64,000 nucleotides of DNA from Symbiodinium kawagutii (GCA_009767595.1 VSDK01013998.1:142585-206584); one strand, 5' to 3'; numbered from the stretch's first letter, positions 1-9,823 are shown. A program made the numbers and translations. Notes: generated from the letters alone by a model not told the origin.

Positions 1-207
1 GCTCCATATTTGCTACTTAATAATTTTCTAATGGAAGCGAATTGTATCACTTGACATTACTTGGCTAACAGTGAATGATTCATGGTTGCTACATCCACAG
101 TTGATCCTGAAGCTAATTGGTGTTACTTGGCTAATATTGTTACAACTCGAAGTAGTTCGATGGAGCATAACTCCGTATCTACCCTGGGTACAAGGGTTGT
201 CGTTATC

Positions 208-326
208 ATATGGCTGTGGGTCAAAACCCCGTACCCCTGGTTCCCCATCATTCACCATTGGTTTCCCTATTATTGTTGGTCATTATCCCCCCTTATTGGT
301 TGATTAATATTGACCCATAGCCATAT
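208..326. repeat. Family A inverted-repeat element, copy A1
   Basis: About 119 bp bounded by near-perfect inverted ends: ATATGGCTGTGGGTCA on the left and the complement of ATATGGCTATGGGTCA on the right. The interior has the family core (CCCCTGGTTCCCC, then TATCCCCC, then GGTTGATTAATATTGACC). Other copies are at 991, 11550, 24311, 27443, 33608, 51195 and 60059. It codes for nothing and looks like a MITE or introner. Confidence 0.8.
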
Positions 327-465
327 TACGATCAGCTCCAAACCAGGTGGTATAACTACAGCCGCCAAAATCTTGTTAACCCCTATAATCAACCAGCTTG
401 TGACCGTGGTTGACACAGTATCCCAACCATGCGCAACCAGTGTAGCTGTAGCTGTTAACGCCTAC

Positions 466-575
466 CCTCTGGTAAACTAACCTGGCAATGGAAAATCCAC
501 CATTTATTGGTGTTTTCCCTGGGTTTCACTATAAAATATGGTTAAAATCCATTGCCAGGTTAGTTTACCGGAGTG
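466..575. repeat. Family C foldback element, copy C1
   Basis: A near-perfect hairpin of about 110 bp. The left arm reads GGTAAACTAACCTGGCAATG and the right arm is its complement, ending GGTTAGTTTACCGG. The arms are long (roughly 30-45 bp), so the element is almost all inverted repeat. Same family as 2637, 25649, 34946, 42241, 52431 and 62471. Confidence 0.8.
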
Positions 576-886
576 TATCATCATCAACTGCTACAACCCC
601 TACCTATTCAATCAGGGACAACCATTGGTGATCCCCCCCTTTTTTGTTGGGTTATAACCATGGTCTACAACCATTCACTTTGGGATGGAACCTTGAAACC
701 GATTGCTTGTATCAAATATGACCATTATAGCCATAGCCGTTAACCACAAAACTATGACATAATTCAACTCCATATATACCCTGGTCTATACCACCAATAT
801 CCACCATAAACAACTCGCTCTTGGTCCAGCAACCAAACACCGTTCGCAATACCTAAGTCTAAACCCCTTAACTCCATAGAATATGA

Positions 887-989
887 TGGTTTCTCAAAAT
901 AGGGGACCCAAAAAATGGTTGGTTGATTGCCATAAATGATTAATAGTACAGTAGATGATTGGGGGTATCCCTATTTTGAGAAACAACCA
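887..989. repeat. Family B inverted-repeat element, copy B1
   Basis: Ends are GGTTTCTCAAAATAGGGG and its complement CCCTATTTTGAGAAACAACC, with about 65 bp of AT-rich interior holding AATGGTTGGTT and ATGATT motifs. It touches family A copy A2 directly on its right. Confidence 0.8.
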
Positions 990-990
990 A

Positions 991-1110
991 TATCACTGCG
1001 GGTCAAAACCCTGTACCCCTAGTTCCCCCACTAGTGACTATTGTTTTCCCTAATATTCTTGGTGATTATCCCCCATTAGTTGGTTGATTAATATTGACTC
1101 ATAGCCATAT
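991..1110. repeat. Family A inverted-repeat element, copy A2
   Basis: Same core and length as A1, slightly diverged at the left end (CACTGCGGGTCAAAACCC). It follows B1 with no gap and ends about 30 bp from the stop codon of the exon at 1142. Confidence 0.75.
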
Positions 1111-1141
1111 CCATTGGTATACCAACGGTGTTATCTCCTCA

Positions 1142-1252
1142 CTACCCCGGATGCACCGTTGCTTCAGCCTCAGCCGGCGCCTCTGCACTGAGATGCCGCT
1201 TGTAGTTGGAGCACATGTTGTCAGGATCCCGGGTGGACACTGGATACTGCAC
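1142..1252 (-). CDS. Terminal coding exon, possibly the 3' end of the alpha/beta hydrolase gene
   Basis: On the minus strand a CCCAAG acceptor-like site is followed by 36 codons and a TAG. The peptide starts VQYPVSTRDPDNMCSNYKRH and ends in an Ala/Glu/Pro-rich tail. The other frames carry stops or look like shadows. It lies on the strand of the hydrolase chain and is the next clear stop codon downstream of its last catalytic exon at 5880, so it may encode the C-terminus. The 4.6 kb between them holds other coding-like patches, so this link is unproven. The function of the segment itself is not recognisable. Confidence 0.4.
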   Translation of the reverse strand: MQYPVSTRDPDNMCSNYKRHLSAEAPAEAEATVHPG

Positions 1253-1259
1253 CTTGGGA

Positions 1260-2205
1260 GCCGGTGCGGATGGTGCAAGCCATGGTAATGATGGGTGATG
1301 CCATGGTCAAGAAGGGTGGCTGGTGATTGGTTGTTGCTTTCATGGTTCGTTAGGGGTTGGTCAAGGGTTACTGTAATGGTTGGTTCGCGATGGTTCTTGC
1401 TAAGGTTGACGATTTTTTTGTTCGCTATGGAAATCATCCAGAACGGCAATGATATTTTTTGCATTGGCTGCTATTCAGGGTGCTTTGATTCTTGATGATG
1501 GTTGCTACCCCGCAATGGAAAGTGGGACCATCACTGGCGAGTCGTGAATAGATAACTAATGGTCAGCTTTGATAACGAAGCATATTCCTTAATACATAAC
1601 AATGGTCTGAGGTAAATGACCATAATCTGTAACAACTGGCAGCGGTCGACAGGCATGACGGTTAGGCACCCATTATGTTGATTGGATCGTCCAAGAACAA
1701 CTGGAGGCGCGCCAGTGACGCCACTTCACTAGATTCACTAGTGTTTGAATGAAGTCGTCAATCCGCAGAGGTGGTGGTACCACTCCGGGGGTAGCCGTAG
1801 AATTTGCAGCTTCTGCACTTCTCCGTGCATTGGCTGCACTGGATGCACCTATGGCACGAACATGGCCAGCATACGGCAGCACATAGGAGGGCATGTCTAA
1901 CTAATATATAAACACTGCCAGAACTGCAGGCGATAACGAGCGGCAAATCACCAGCTGCTATGGTCAGACCCAACCGGGTTGATGGTTGACAACACTGACC
2001 ACAATCCTCAGATCTTCACCCATCGTGGATCTTCGACTAGGTAGGTTATAGATGGTTGCAGAACTTGTTGGGGGGTGCTTGAATGTTGACTATCTTTTCA
2101 ACTGCTAACCATGATCCATATTGATGCATCACTCTTGACGACAACCAGTTGATAACAAGTGTCCATGTGTCTTGACCATTTCTTCCATTTCACTATCTAA
2201 TATAA
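1260..2205. other. Stretch with no recognisable gene
   Basis: Moderately AT-rich unique sequence with scattered ATGGTT-type words. Short open frames on both strands show no codon bias or motif. I see nothing that can be annotated with confidence. Confidence 0.5.
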
Positions 2206-2207
2206 CC

Positions 2208-2306
2208 TGGTTGGTGGTTTCAACCCTTAGTTAATAAATATGAGTCAACCAACCATTTGTTAGTAATTACTAGGGAAAGTAACAAATGTTAAAAACCACC
2301 AAGCAG
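2208..2306. repeat. Family D inverted-repeat element, copy D1
   Basis: About 99 bp. The left end is CTGGTTGGTGGTTTCAA, the middle contains GAGTCAACCAACCATTTG and ACTAGGGAAAG, and the right end is AAACCACCAAGCAG. It is the clearest intact member of family D and the reference for the split copy flanking the LINE. Confidence 0.75.
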
Positions 2307-2375
2307 TAGTGATCATTCCCAACTTGCTCATTCATGCTCATTCCCAAGCATCATCGACTTCTCCCGGATTATTTG

Positions 2376-2482
2376 GATGTTTCTCAAAAAAGGGGACCCC
2401 CCAGTTGCCATCCAGTTTATTTACCACATACAACATATAACCAACCATTTTGAGGGGTTCCCTCCAGCTTGAGAAACCACCA
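2376..2482. repeat. Family B inverted-repeat element, copy B2
   Basis: Left end GTTTCTCAAAAAAGGGGACC, right end GCTTGAGAAACCACC. The interior includes AACCAACCATTTTGAGGGG. A diverged member of family B. Confidence 0.7.
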
Positions 2483-2636
2483 TTTTCACATCATTTGCCA
2501 GTGTTTTCACCAACTGACCTTTCTCATCCCATCACTTGGAGGATCACCCTACTTGGAAAATCTTAGTAATTAAGTGGTGACAATATCCATGTTATTCAGC
2601 CTCCAAGTGGGGTTCTAGTTATACCACTTATTAGTG

Positions 2637-2746
2637 GTTACTCTCTGGCAACTAACCTAGAAGTGGAAAAAATCCACCAGTTCTACTGGTTTTACCTATA
2701 AAAACGGGTGATTTTTAGCTTCCAGGTTAGGGACTGCCAAAGGGTA
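2637..2746. repeat. Family C foldback element, copy C2
   Basis: The left arm contains CTCTGGCAACTAACCTAGAAG and the right arm CTTCCAGGTTAGGGACTGCC. More diverged than C1. It ends 29 bp before the coding-like frame at 2775. Confidence 0.6.
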
Positions 2747-2774
2747 CAGCTATGGTTACGAACCACTACCTGGG

Positions 2775-2918
2775 ATGATCCTCCCACCACCGGCGCTGCT
2801 GCCCGACCAGGGCTCCGCCCTGGGTCACCCCACCACCGAGCTGATCCGGTTGCCCGTGCCCAGCTGGCCCTGCAAGGTCGCCTGGCAGGGATGGACGACC
2901 TTGGAAGAAGATCAATGA
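2775..2918 (+). CDS. GC-rich coding-like segment, unknown
   Basis: An ATG-to-TGA frame of 47 residues on the plus strand with about 90% G/C in third positions, which is unusual for the AT-rich surroundings. The peptide includes HPTTELIRLPVPSWPCKVAW. Minus-strand frames through the patch are also partly open, and neighbouring hydrolase exons are on the minus strand, so the strand is not certain. It is probably one exon of a larger gene or a gene fragment. Confidence 0.3.
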   Translation: MILPPPALLPDQGSALGHPTTELIRLPVPSWPCKVAWQGWTTLEEDQ

Positions 2919-2939
2919 CCAATCTATGGGATTACTAAT

Positions 2940-3540
2940 GGTTAATTACTAATGATTAACCACTGATTGGTTGGGATGATCATTGTGGGTCATTACTAAT
3001 TATTAATTTGGGATGACCCACAATGATCATTGAATTGGTTAAGAAGATCATTGTGGGTCATTACTAATGGTTAACCACTGATTGGTCATTGATTAATTTG
3101 TATATAATTGTTAATGAACATGTGAGTGATATCATTACTCTGAATAATTATCATTAGAGATGAATCATAGGGGTTATTAACCATAGTAACATTGTTAATC
3201 ATTGCGGTTCATTCGTGGTCAATGGTATAACTAACTAATTAACTATCATTTAGTGATTAATCATAGTGGTTGATTACTAATGATGTCATTATCAATTTGA
3301 ATAATAGTGGTCAATGAGTATGATTGGTATGATGAATTGCTATCGTTCATTGGTTGTTCTTCTTACTGACTATTGATAGGTACCTACTAGTTATTGATCC
3401 TGTGTTGTGAATGATTCATCATGCACTAACAAGAAAGCATTCTTAGTATTCGTATTGCTCATTAACAATACATGTCATCTGATTATAGAATTAGCTTGTA
3501 GTGAGTGATTCCAGCTGTGATTTATCATTGGATTCACCAT
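2940..3540. other. AT-rich stretch with an internal inverted repeat
   Basis: No gene. ATGATCATTGTGGGTCAT (about 2977) and its complement ATGACCCACAATGATCAT (about 3013) form a hairpin, and the same motif recurs directly near 3045. The rest is ATGGTTAAT-type simple sequence. Confidence 0.6.
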
Positions 3541-3544
3541 ATGT

Positions 3545-3648
3545 AGTGGTTTCTCAAAATAAGGGTACCCCTATTTCATCCTCAATTATTCATTCCTAGT
3601 AACAAACCAACGATTTTGGTGGTACCCTATTGCTTGAGAACCCCCACA
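3545..3648. repeat. Family B inverted-repeat element, copy B3
   Basis: Left end GGTTTCTCAAAATAAGGG, right end CCCTATTGCTTGAGAACCCC, with the interior AACAAACCAACGATTTTGG typical of the family. Confidence 0.7.
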
Positions 3649-3649
3649 G

Positions 3650-4285
3650 GTTCTTGTGCGGATACAGGACTGCTTCACGACAGGATTTAACACCCCATTC
3701 GTAGGATAGCGCTTCCACCAGCTGGAAAATATTGAATCAACAATACCAACCATGAGAACGGCTCATCAAGCACCAAAGCTGGTTCACACCTACTACTGGT
3801 GGATTTATGGTGGTGTATGGCTCAGAAATGTGATGAGTTCATGGTCGTTAATCATGGTATGGATGCTGTACTGGCAAATGATGGCCGGTCAAAGGCTCAT
3901 CCAACTACTGTATATCCCTGGCTGAGGTAGCAGTTGGGTTCTTCCACGTATAACCAGGGTGAAATCACCGTCTATAGCGAGCCAGCATGTACTGCAATTG
4001 TCAGTCAAGTATCCATAGACAACTAACCACAGATACAAAGAGCTGTACATTGCTGAGCAACTGACTTTGCATCATCATCAATGCCAACCCATCCAGAAAC
4101 TTACTAGGTCAAAACAACATCAGCAAATAATGCGTCAAGCGCACTCAATTTGTGATCACAGCAGCAGACTGCGAACTCCGAAATGCAGCCGCCACAAAAG
4201 GCATCTGACATCGGTTCAGAAAGCCACTTCCGAAGGCAAAGAATTGGAAAGAAACTTCTTCAAACTACCAGCCAGATTCTGGCGG
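3650..4285. other. Stretch with no recognisable gene
   Basis: Unique sequence. A 112-residue plus-strand frame beginning at 4067 is basic, has no motif and overlaps the minus-strand reading frame at 4290-4598; I treat it as a shadow. Confidence 0.4.
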
Positions 4286-4289
4286 AAGA

Positions 4290-4598
4290 CTAGTCGCAAG
4301 CATTGCTGGCAGGGACACTGGTGCCTCCAGCTTGCACATCTTTGCAAGTCATGTTCATGGCTGCCTCTGCTTGTTCTTCCAAGCCATGCAAAGTCTCTTC
4401 TGTGAAGGTTATGACTGACCAAGCCACCATTGTCAACGATGGATCAGCATAGCTTGACTCCACCTTCTGCAATGTCGACATGTAGTTGCTCTCCGGCGTT
4501 TCGAAGATGCCTGCCTATTCCCATGGATGATCTTCAGCGCGCGACAGAGTCAGCGATCCAAGGCATGCCAGGAGAAATCCCACGCGAGCGGACTTCAT
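4290..4598 (-). pseudogene. Small secreted-protein frame interrupted by one in-frame TAG
   Basis: An ATG at 4598 opens a classic signal peptide: basic MKSARVG, hydrophobic core FLLACLGSLTL, then SRA and a likely cleavage before EDHP. After 27 codons a TAG (4515-4517) interrupts the frame, yet the same frame stays open for another 74 codons to a second TAG (4290-4292). The downstream part begins AGIFETPESNYMSTLQ, contains EETLHGLEEQAEAAMN and ends with two cysteines. The continuity suggests one secreted protein of about 100 residues with a nonsense mutation, a sequencing error or a very small intron. No family is recognised. A TTGCAG site lies 14 bases upstream of the ATG and could serve trans- or cis-splicing. 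Confidence 0.5.
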
Positions 4599-4639
4599 GA
4601 CAGGGACTGCAATGGGACAACCCTGAACTGGAGGGATCT

Positions 4640-5080
4640 TGACCCAAAAAGTCTCAAGTGGCCTGGCTACTCACACCACCCCAGGATTTTACCACCATTC
4701 TTGGTAGCATCCCAGTCCTCTCTGGACACATCAAGCAAAGTCACCAGGCGACGAGGACGAAATCACCATCCAACAGTGGTGTGCCTGTGAGGGAAGCTGG
4801 TAAGGAGATTCCCTCGCAGAGAGGAGAGACTCCAAAGTAGTGGTTGTCGCAGCCCCTTTCTTTCTCCGCGCGATGCTGATTTTTTTGGCATCTGACATGG
4901 GATCACCACATAGCTTGCACGGTGCCTCAACCTGCCAATGGTTCACGGTACAGGTCGAAGCAACGCGCTGGTGCCAGCGGCCTTACCATCCGTCTTTGCA
5001 GGTCAGAACTGTGCATATTCTCCAGCAAGTTCAAGTCGCCAAAGCAGGAAGCATCTGCGGATCTGGGCCACTTCAGGCGT
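4640..5080 (-). CDS. Cluster of coding-like exon pieces, unknown gene
   Basis: Minus-strand pieces look like exons. One ends SSDLQRRM at a strong donor (G|GTAAGG, exon edge 4987). The next begins at 4931 after TTGGCAG and reads VEAPCKLCGDPMSDAKKISI with a CxxC pair. A third, ending in a TAG near 4665, reads LVTLLDVSREDWDATKNGGK. The first two would be separated by an intron of only about 55 bp. Plus-strand frames here are also long, so I cannot fix the structure. The cluster lies just upstream of the signal-peptide frame but need not belong to it. Confidence 0.35.
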
Positions 5081-5450
5081 GAAAATGATGGACCAGCGCA
5101 ATCTTTGGAGTTGTAACTTGGAATCCTTCACAGATCAACTCGTTGCCCAGCTGCGAAGGGTGGCAGCTACACTTGGCGACTTAGCAGAGATCCAGGGCGC
5201 TAACCACCATCCAAGAATTTCTTCATCGCTGCTACCTCATCCAGGTCCAGGTGCGCACACACAACGTGAGAAATGGAACAGATAAGACACCCACACATTG
5301 ACAGATTCACCAGGAAACCTGTGCTGTCAATGCACCTAGCTCATGGACAAGACGATCATGCACAATTAATGACTCCCTTTAAGAACACAAAAAGTTATCA
5401 ACCATTGAAGATGGAACAATCCCTCTTCACTACCATCAAAACACGGAAAT

Positions 5451-5698
5451 CCTCATCATCACCATCACCATCACCATCACCACCATCATCATCATCACCA
5501 TCATCATCACCATCATCATCATCCATTTTCCCCATCAGGCTCTTCATCCTCTTCATCATTACCCTCATCATCCTCATCATTCACCATCATCATCATCATC
5601 ACCATCATCATCACCATCATCATCATCCATTTTCCCCATCAGGCTCTTCATCCTCTTCATCATTACCCTCATCATCCTCATCATTCACCATCATCATC

Positions 5699-5748
<50 letters not shown>

Positions 5749-5807
5749 TTTTCCCCATCAGGCTCTTCATCCTCTTCATCATTACCCTCATCATCCTCAT
5801 CATTCAC

Positions 5808-5874
<67 letters not shown>
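5451..5874. repeat. TCA/CAT trinucleotide array with a three-copy higher-order unit
   Basis: A (CAT/CAC)n microsatellite interrupted three times by the same roughly 75-bp block beginning ATCCATTTTCCCCATCAGGC (5521, 5625, 5744). The spacings of 104 and 119 bp differ only by microsatellite length. It abuts the hydrolase exon ending at 5880, so it starts the following intron. The long His/Ser-rich and Asp-rich frames through it are repeat artefacts. Confidence 0.9.
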
Positions 5875-5875
<1 letters not shown>

Positions 5876-5879
5876 CCAC

Positions 5880-6036
5880 AAACAGCTTGCATCTGGCCAC
5901 ATATTTCTCGCTGTTGGAGATGTCGTTGTGTCCCTTGGTCACGGTGACCAAGCGTCGCGTCGCGAAGCTCGCCGCGTCGCACAAGCGCCGCGCGTGGCTC
6001 ACGGGGACGATGGTGTCGATCTCGCCGTGGAGGATC
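5880..6036 (-). CDS. Alpha/beta hydrolase gene (chain I), exon with acid and His of the triad
   Basis: Acceptor GCGGCCTCAG|G at 6037, then one base plus 52 codons. The start ILHGEIDTIVPVSHARRLCD matches the strand-7 signature of ABHD13/ABHD17-like serine hydrolases, with the Asp of EIDTIVP as the presumed catalytic acid. TKGHNDISNSEKY further on carries the presumed catalytic His (GHND). Third positions are strongly G/C. The first base completes an Arg codon left by the previous exon (8859). The 3' edge is placed at a GT just before the ATG microsatellite, but this donor is weak. The substrate cannot be inferred; relatives include lipases and protein depalmitoylases. Confidence 0.75.
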
Positions 6037-6094
6037 CTGAGGCCGCAGGCCCACAACAAACAGTGGCTGGGCGTAGTGGTTTGAAAGCCCGGCA

Positions 6095-6260
6095 ATAGTT
6101 AATATTTCAATAGCTAATAGTGGCTAATAGTATCTAATAGTGGCTAATAGTGGCTAATAGTGGTTTGATGCTGGGCAACTATTAGCTACTATTGCTAATT
6201 TGTGTTGTAGCTAATAGTATCTAATAGTGGCTAATAGTATCTAATGGGCGCACATAATAG
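6095..6260. repeat. TAATAGTGGC / TAATAGTATC tandem repeat
   Basis: About ten degenerate copies of a 10-bp unit (CTAATAGTGG or CTAATAGTAT), with a few more scattered to 6650. AT-rich and non-coding. Confidence 0.8.
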
Positions 6261-6344
6261 CATCTAATAGTACGCACAAACGCCGTGTACCAATTGAACA
6301 TTGCTCGAAGAATCAGTGAGAAACACCGGCTATACGCAGTGATT

Positions 6345-6435
6345 TAGGGTTTAGATTTTTGGGAATTAGGTTTTAGGGTTTTAGGGTTTTAGGGTTTCGG
6401 GTAGAGGGTTTTAGCGTTTTGGGGTTTAGGGCTTA
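6345..6435. repeat. Telomere-like interstitial repeat
   Basis: Consecutive TTTTAGGG units with TTTAGGG and TTTGGGG variants. TTTAGGG-type telomeres are known in dinoflagellates and plants. The patch is short, degenerate and internal, so it is an interstitial remnant or chance T/G-rich sequence rather than a chromosome end. Confidence 0.6.
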
Positions 6436-6439
6436 AGGC

Positions 6440-7480
6440 TCCTTGATTCTCAGAGGTTCAAAACAACGGGCCTGCGCAGGGTTTTGAACAGTTGACAAGA
6501 CTAACTTCTGGGCAGGTCTTGTGCATCCGGGCAAACCATGGAGTCTTGCCGTAATAGTAGCTAACAGCCTGTGAATGAGGGCTACGATGGGGGTCAATAG
6601 CTGCTATACTAGTCTGTCAATAGCGGCTAATAGTGGCCAATAGCGGATGTCTGGCGGTTCTGGCCTGGGGTTAAATTAGGGGCACACCCAAAATGGCACA
6701 CTCTTGAAAGAAACCTCTCGGCCCCCACCTGGGATGGTGGTGAATTTCTGGCATATGCCTACCATCAACTGGAGCTTTGGGGCCACCAATTCTGCAAGTC
6801 GCTCAGACATGCTCAGACGACAATCTTATCCCATTTCTGGGATGATTCATGAGATGCAATGCCCTTCGGTGTTCAAGCAGCAGCACTAAAAGGCAAATTC
6901 AAGTCAAAAACGGGTTTGTCCACAAATGCCGGTACCTTTTTGGAAGGTTCAAATCATGCTAAACTGGTCTTACACAATTCAACTACAGCGGCAATCCTTA
7001 ATTCAGATTCGTAGCTGGTCCTATGTCGTTGTACTGTTGCTGGTACCTACTAACCGTCCTTTGGTAGGAATTACTGATGGGGCAAATACCATTTCTGGGT
7101 GGTACACCATTTATGGACAATCCTAAATCCCTGAAGCCCGTAACATCCAAGATGCAAAGGATCATTCCAATCTGAGTGAATCAGTGCTGGCGATTTTTGG
7201 TTGCAGTACCAGGACTGAACAAGGTACAAACAGGTGGCCCTGTATTTACAACAGGGTCAACAAGCCATTGATATCACCATAGCTATGTTGGTAGGGTCAT
7301 TATCAATGATCCCAAGTTCATGGATGGATGAACTTCCCAACAGTTGGACCAGTCATTTTTGGGTTGTGAACAGCCAGGGGTACAGGGTACCCAGGCACAC
7401 ATCTATATACCTGTCACATGTCCAATTTGTGCTTACTTGGGGCTACCTTGTAGGCCGCTTTGGGGCAGCTGGTTTTCTCC
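6440..7480. other. Stretch with no clear gene
   Basis: Unique sequence of mixed composition. Several plus-strand frames of 60-155 codons exist between 6704 and 7701, but they lack third-position bias and known motifs. I do not annotate them. Confidence 0.4.
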
Positions 7481-7485
7481 GAGGA

Positions 7486-7600
7486 TCAATAGCCTTCCGG
7501 AAAAGCCACGGAGTTTATCTTCGCTCCCCATCCTGCCACGGCTGCTGTCAGGACGGTACCCAGGGCATTCTCAAAGGTGTCTTGTGCAAAAATCACCGAA
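7486..7600 (-). CDS. Coding-like segment, unknown
   Basis: A minus-strand frame ending in TGA at 7486 reads AQDTFENALGTVLTAAVAGW and then WGAKINSVAFPEGY. It has the look of protein but no splice sites that I can fix, and it does not join the hydrolase chain in phase in an obvious way. It could be a gene fragment. Confidence 0.2.
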
Positions 7601-8204
7601 GCTTTGAAAGTTGCACAACTGTGATCCGAAGAGTGTGGCAGTACACAACTCATTCTAATGGGCTGTGGCAATTGTCTGCACCAAATCATGCAAAAGCTTA
7701 AAGGGCATGGATGTTCTGGACATACTCATATGGATACAAATCGCGATCCGTTCTGCACCATTCTTACAAATCACCAGCCATCTCGGCCTTCTACGGGTGG
7801 GTAGTTGATTCGTTTGGCTCTGACATGCATCAAACCGGCATAATTACTAAGAATCAATGTCCATACTTGTTATTGCACCACCAGTAGTGTTGCTTAAATA
7901 GCTGGTGATTGATGCCAAATATAGCTGCTTTATTACTATGGATCAACATTAACTAGCTAGTCATATCTAACATCACGGGGGGTGCTGGGCCTAGTTCACC
8001 AACTTAACAGCTGGGCTGGCACGACCCTTGTAGTCTTGCCCCTGTTGTGCCCTGGCAAGGAAACATGAATTGAATAGACCCACAAGCCTACACGTAGCTG
8101 GGATGTCCTTTCACCATCGACCCGCTTCTCACTCGACATGACCCTCGACCAAACATCAACCAACTATCGACCAACCATTCTCCAACCAGGAAACCGTCGA
8201 GCCG

Positions 8205-8477
8205 GTGTTAGACGCCCGCGCTCATATTCCACCCAAGCGTCATGTGCACAAAAGATGCAAGACCTTCATCCACGCCAAGCTCCTTGCAGCCAGTGGAGAT
8301 TGGGGAACCTTGGAAACCCCAAATTCCCTGGAGCCAGGTCCCAAAAATTTGCAAGTCAACATCCCAACGAAGCCTGTTCGGGGCACTTGCGTATCACAAA
8401 TAGGTCATGGAGCTATTCTAAGCAACGGGGCCATGTGTTGCTTCTTTGCAGGATATCCAAACAAGAAACCTCAATAG
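8205..8477 (+). CDS. Coding-like segment, unknown, plus strand
   Basis: Open for 90 codons to a TAG at 8475-8477, without an ATG at its start. The peptide has ordinary composition and includes KTFIHAKLLAASGDWGTLET and a Cys pair near the C-terminus. It lies in a presumed intron of the minus-strand hydrolase gene. It could be a nested gene, the last exon of a plus-strand gene, or a transposon fragment. Confidence 0.3.
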   Translation: MLDARAHIPPKRHVHKRCKTFIHAKLLAASGDWGTLETPNSLEPGPKNLQVNIPTKPVRGTCVSQIGHGAILSNGAMCCFFAGYPNKKPQ

Positions 8478-8858
8478 GTGCTGCAGCACATAGAAACCTG
8501 ATTACTTCAGGACCACTAACAACGATACATGGTTGAAAAATGGTGGGTGGTTGGAAATGGTCGGTTGATGAAGGTTCGCTCATTGCGGTTCATCACCAGC
8601 AATGACAGGGAAATAGGCCAACAAAACCCATGAATAGTAGAGCTCTCAAAAAACTGATATTGCCAAATCAGCAGCCATTGAGTTGGTTCAACCAGTTTCA
8701 TCAAAAGCTGGATCTTCAATTGAAAAATCATCCCCCAACCCTACCCAACAACTTGTGAACATCCACCCTACTGAAGCCATTGTGCAAGGCGCCACCCCTA
8801 CCAGGCTCCCAGTGAGCGCTCCCCTCAGCTCCACCATGGGCGCTCCTCCATACAGGGC

Positions 8859-8997
8859 CTCAGCAGCTTCCGGCAGAGCGCAGTGGTTTTGTCCACGGCT
8901 TCCTGCAGTTCGGGCGTCCAAAAGCGTGGCTCCACAGAGCCCAGCGTCCCTTCCTGGCGCGTGGACAGGGTGGCGATGTCGTGAGCGTTGGGAGCCC
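8859..8997 (-). CDS. Alpha/beta hydrolase gene (chain I), lid-region exon
   Basis: Acceptor TTTCAAG|G, then two bases, 45 codons and two bases ending CTGAG before a GC donor. The peptide includes GSVEPRFWTPELQEAVDKTT and ends CRKLL. Entry and exit phases fit the flanking exons exactly: the G left by exon 9424 makes Gly, and AG joins the G of exon 6036 to make Arg. This part is not conserved in the family; it falls where the cap or lid is expected, between the strand after the nucleophile and the acid-bearing strand. The high third-position GC supports the minus strand. Confidence 0.55.
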
Positions 8998-9144
8998 CTT
9001 GAAATGGGTGGATTGGGGATGGTTAAGCATGGCCATATTCGCAAGGGGTTGATTCTTATATATGGTTAGCCATGGTCAATCATGATAAATACTAGAGGGA
9101 TTTTAAGCAATAATGGTGGAATATGGTGGATATACGAGATGTAA

Positions 9145-9213
9145 TGCTTGGTTTATGACTAGAAATGGTTGAACAAGGATGATTAGGGGATACCCCTATT
9201 TTGAGAAACACCT
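9145..9213. repeat. Family B right-half fragment, B4
   Basis: Only the right part of the element is clear: GGATGATTAGGGGATACCCC followed by TATTTTGAGAAACACC. No matching left end was found nearby. Confidence 0.55.
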
Positions 9214-9423
9214 ACATGGATGTAGTACTTTTACTTTCACCAACCTCCACTAACCTTTACCAGCCAACAAACCTTAACCAACCTTCACCAACCTCAACCA
9301 ATGGCCTTCAACCAACCCGGCACCAACCTTCACCGACCTTACCCAACCTTACCCGACCAACCAACCCGCCAGACCCCTGGCAGCTCCACGGTTCCTGCTT
9401 CGGCTCTTCCGGAGGCACAGCAC

Positions 9424-9466
9424 CGGGCGCGTAACTGCCGCAGAAGGTGGACTCCAAAATCACTCC
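9424..9466 (-). CDS. Alpha/beta hydrolase gene (chain I), strand-6 exon
   Basis: Acceptor GCGCTTCCCAG|G at 9467, then 14 codons and one base before a GT donor (CCCG|GTGCTG). The peptide GVILESTFCGSYAP matches the conserved 'GvilEStF' strand that follows the nucleophile helix in ABHD-type hydrolases. The frame stays open beyond the proposed donor to a TAA near 9349, so a longer exon is possible. I chose the donor that keeps phase with the next exon at 8997. Confidence 0.65.
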
Positions 9467-9493
9467 CTGGGAAGCGCGAAACGTGCAGGTGGG

Positions 9494-9823
9494 GTGCAAG
9501 ATCCGGAGCCCGGTTCCAACCAGGGATGCGAAGCTGTAAGGTGGAGCCCGCAACTTCTATCTGGTCAGAAGCCCACATTGTGTGGTCATATTATGTCGAT
9601 GGGATTCACCATCTCTGGAAGGTCCCACCTTGGAGTGGCTACCTCCAGGTGCCTGGTTGTGTCAACCCAACAGTTGCTACATGTTCACCCAGGGCCACCA
9701 CTCCAGGAGGCAACTGAAACAGCAGCTCTTCGCACCCTGGTTCCCCACGAATTGGGCTGGTTCCCCACTTCACTAGTTCTAGCTGTGTCACCCACGTGGC
9801 TGCCAACCAAGCAACGCATATAG
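9494..9823 (+). CDS. Open frame of uncertain reality
   Basis: A plus-strand frame of 109 codons immediately beside the hydrolase exon. The C-terminal half (VATSRCLVVSTQQLLHVHPG) looks mildly protein-like, but the opposite strand is also open. Without homology it cannot be told from chance. Confidence 0.15.
   Translation: MQDPEPGSNQGCEAVRWSPQLLSGQKPTLCGHIMSMGFTISGRSHLGVATSRCLVVSTQQLLHVHPGPPLQEATETAALRTLVPHELGWFPTSLVLAVSPTWLPTKQRI

Noticed and set aside
5273..5947. 224-codon plus-strand frame rich in Ser, Pro and His
   Set aside because: Product of the TCA microsatellite; the real coding sequence beside it is the minus-strand hydrolase exon.
6345..6435. A true chromosome end
   Set aside because: The telomere-like patch is short, degenerate and flanked by unique sequence and genes on both sides.
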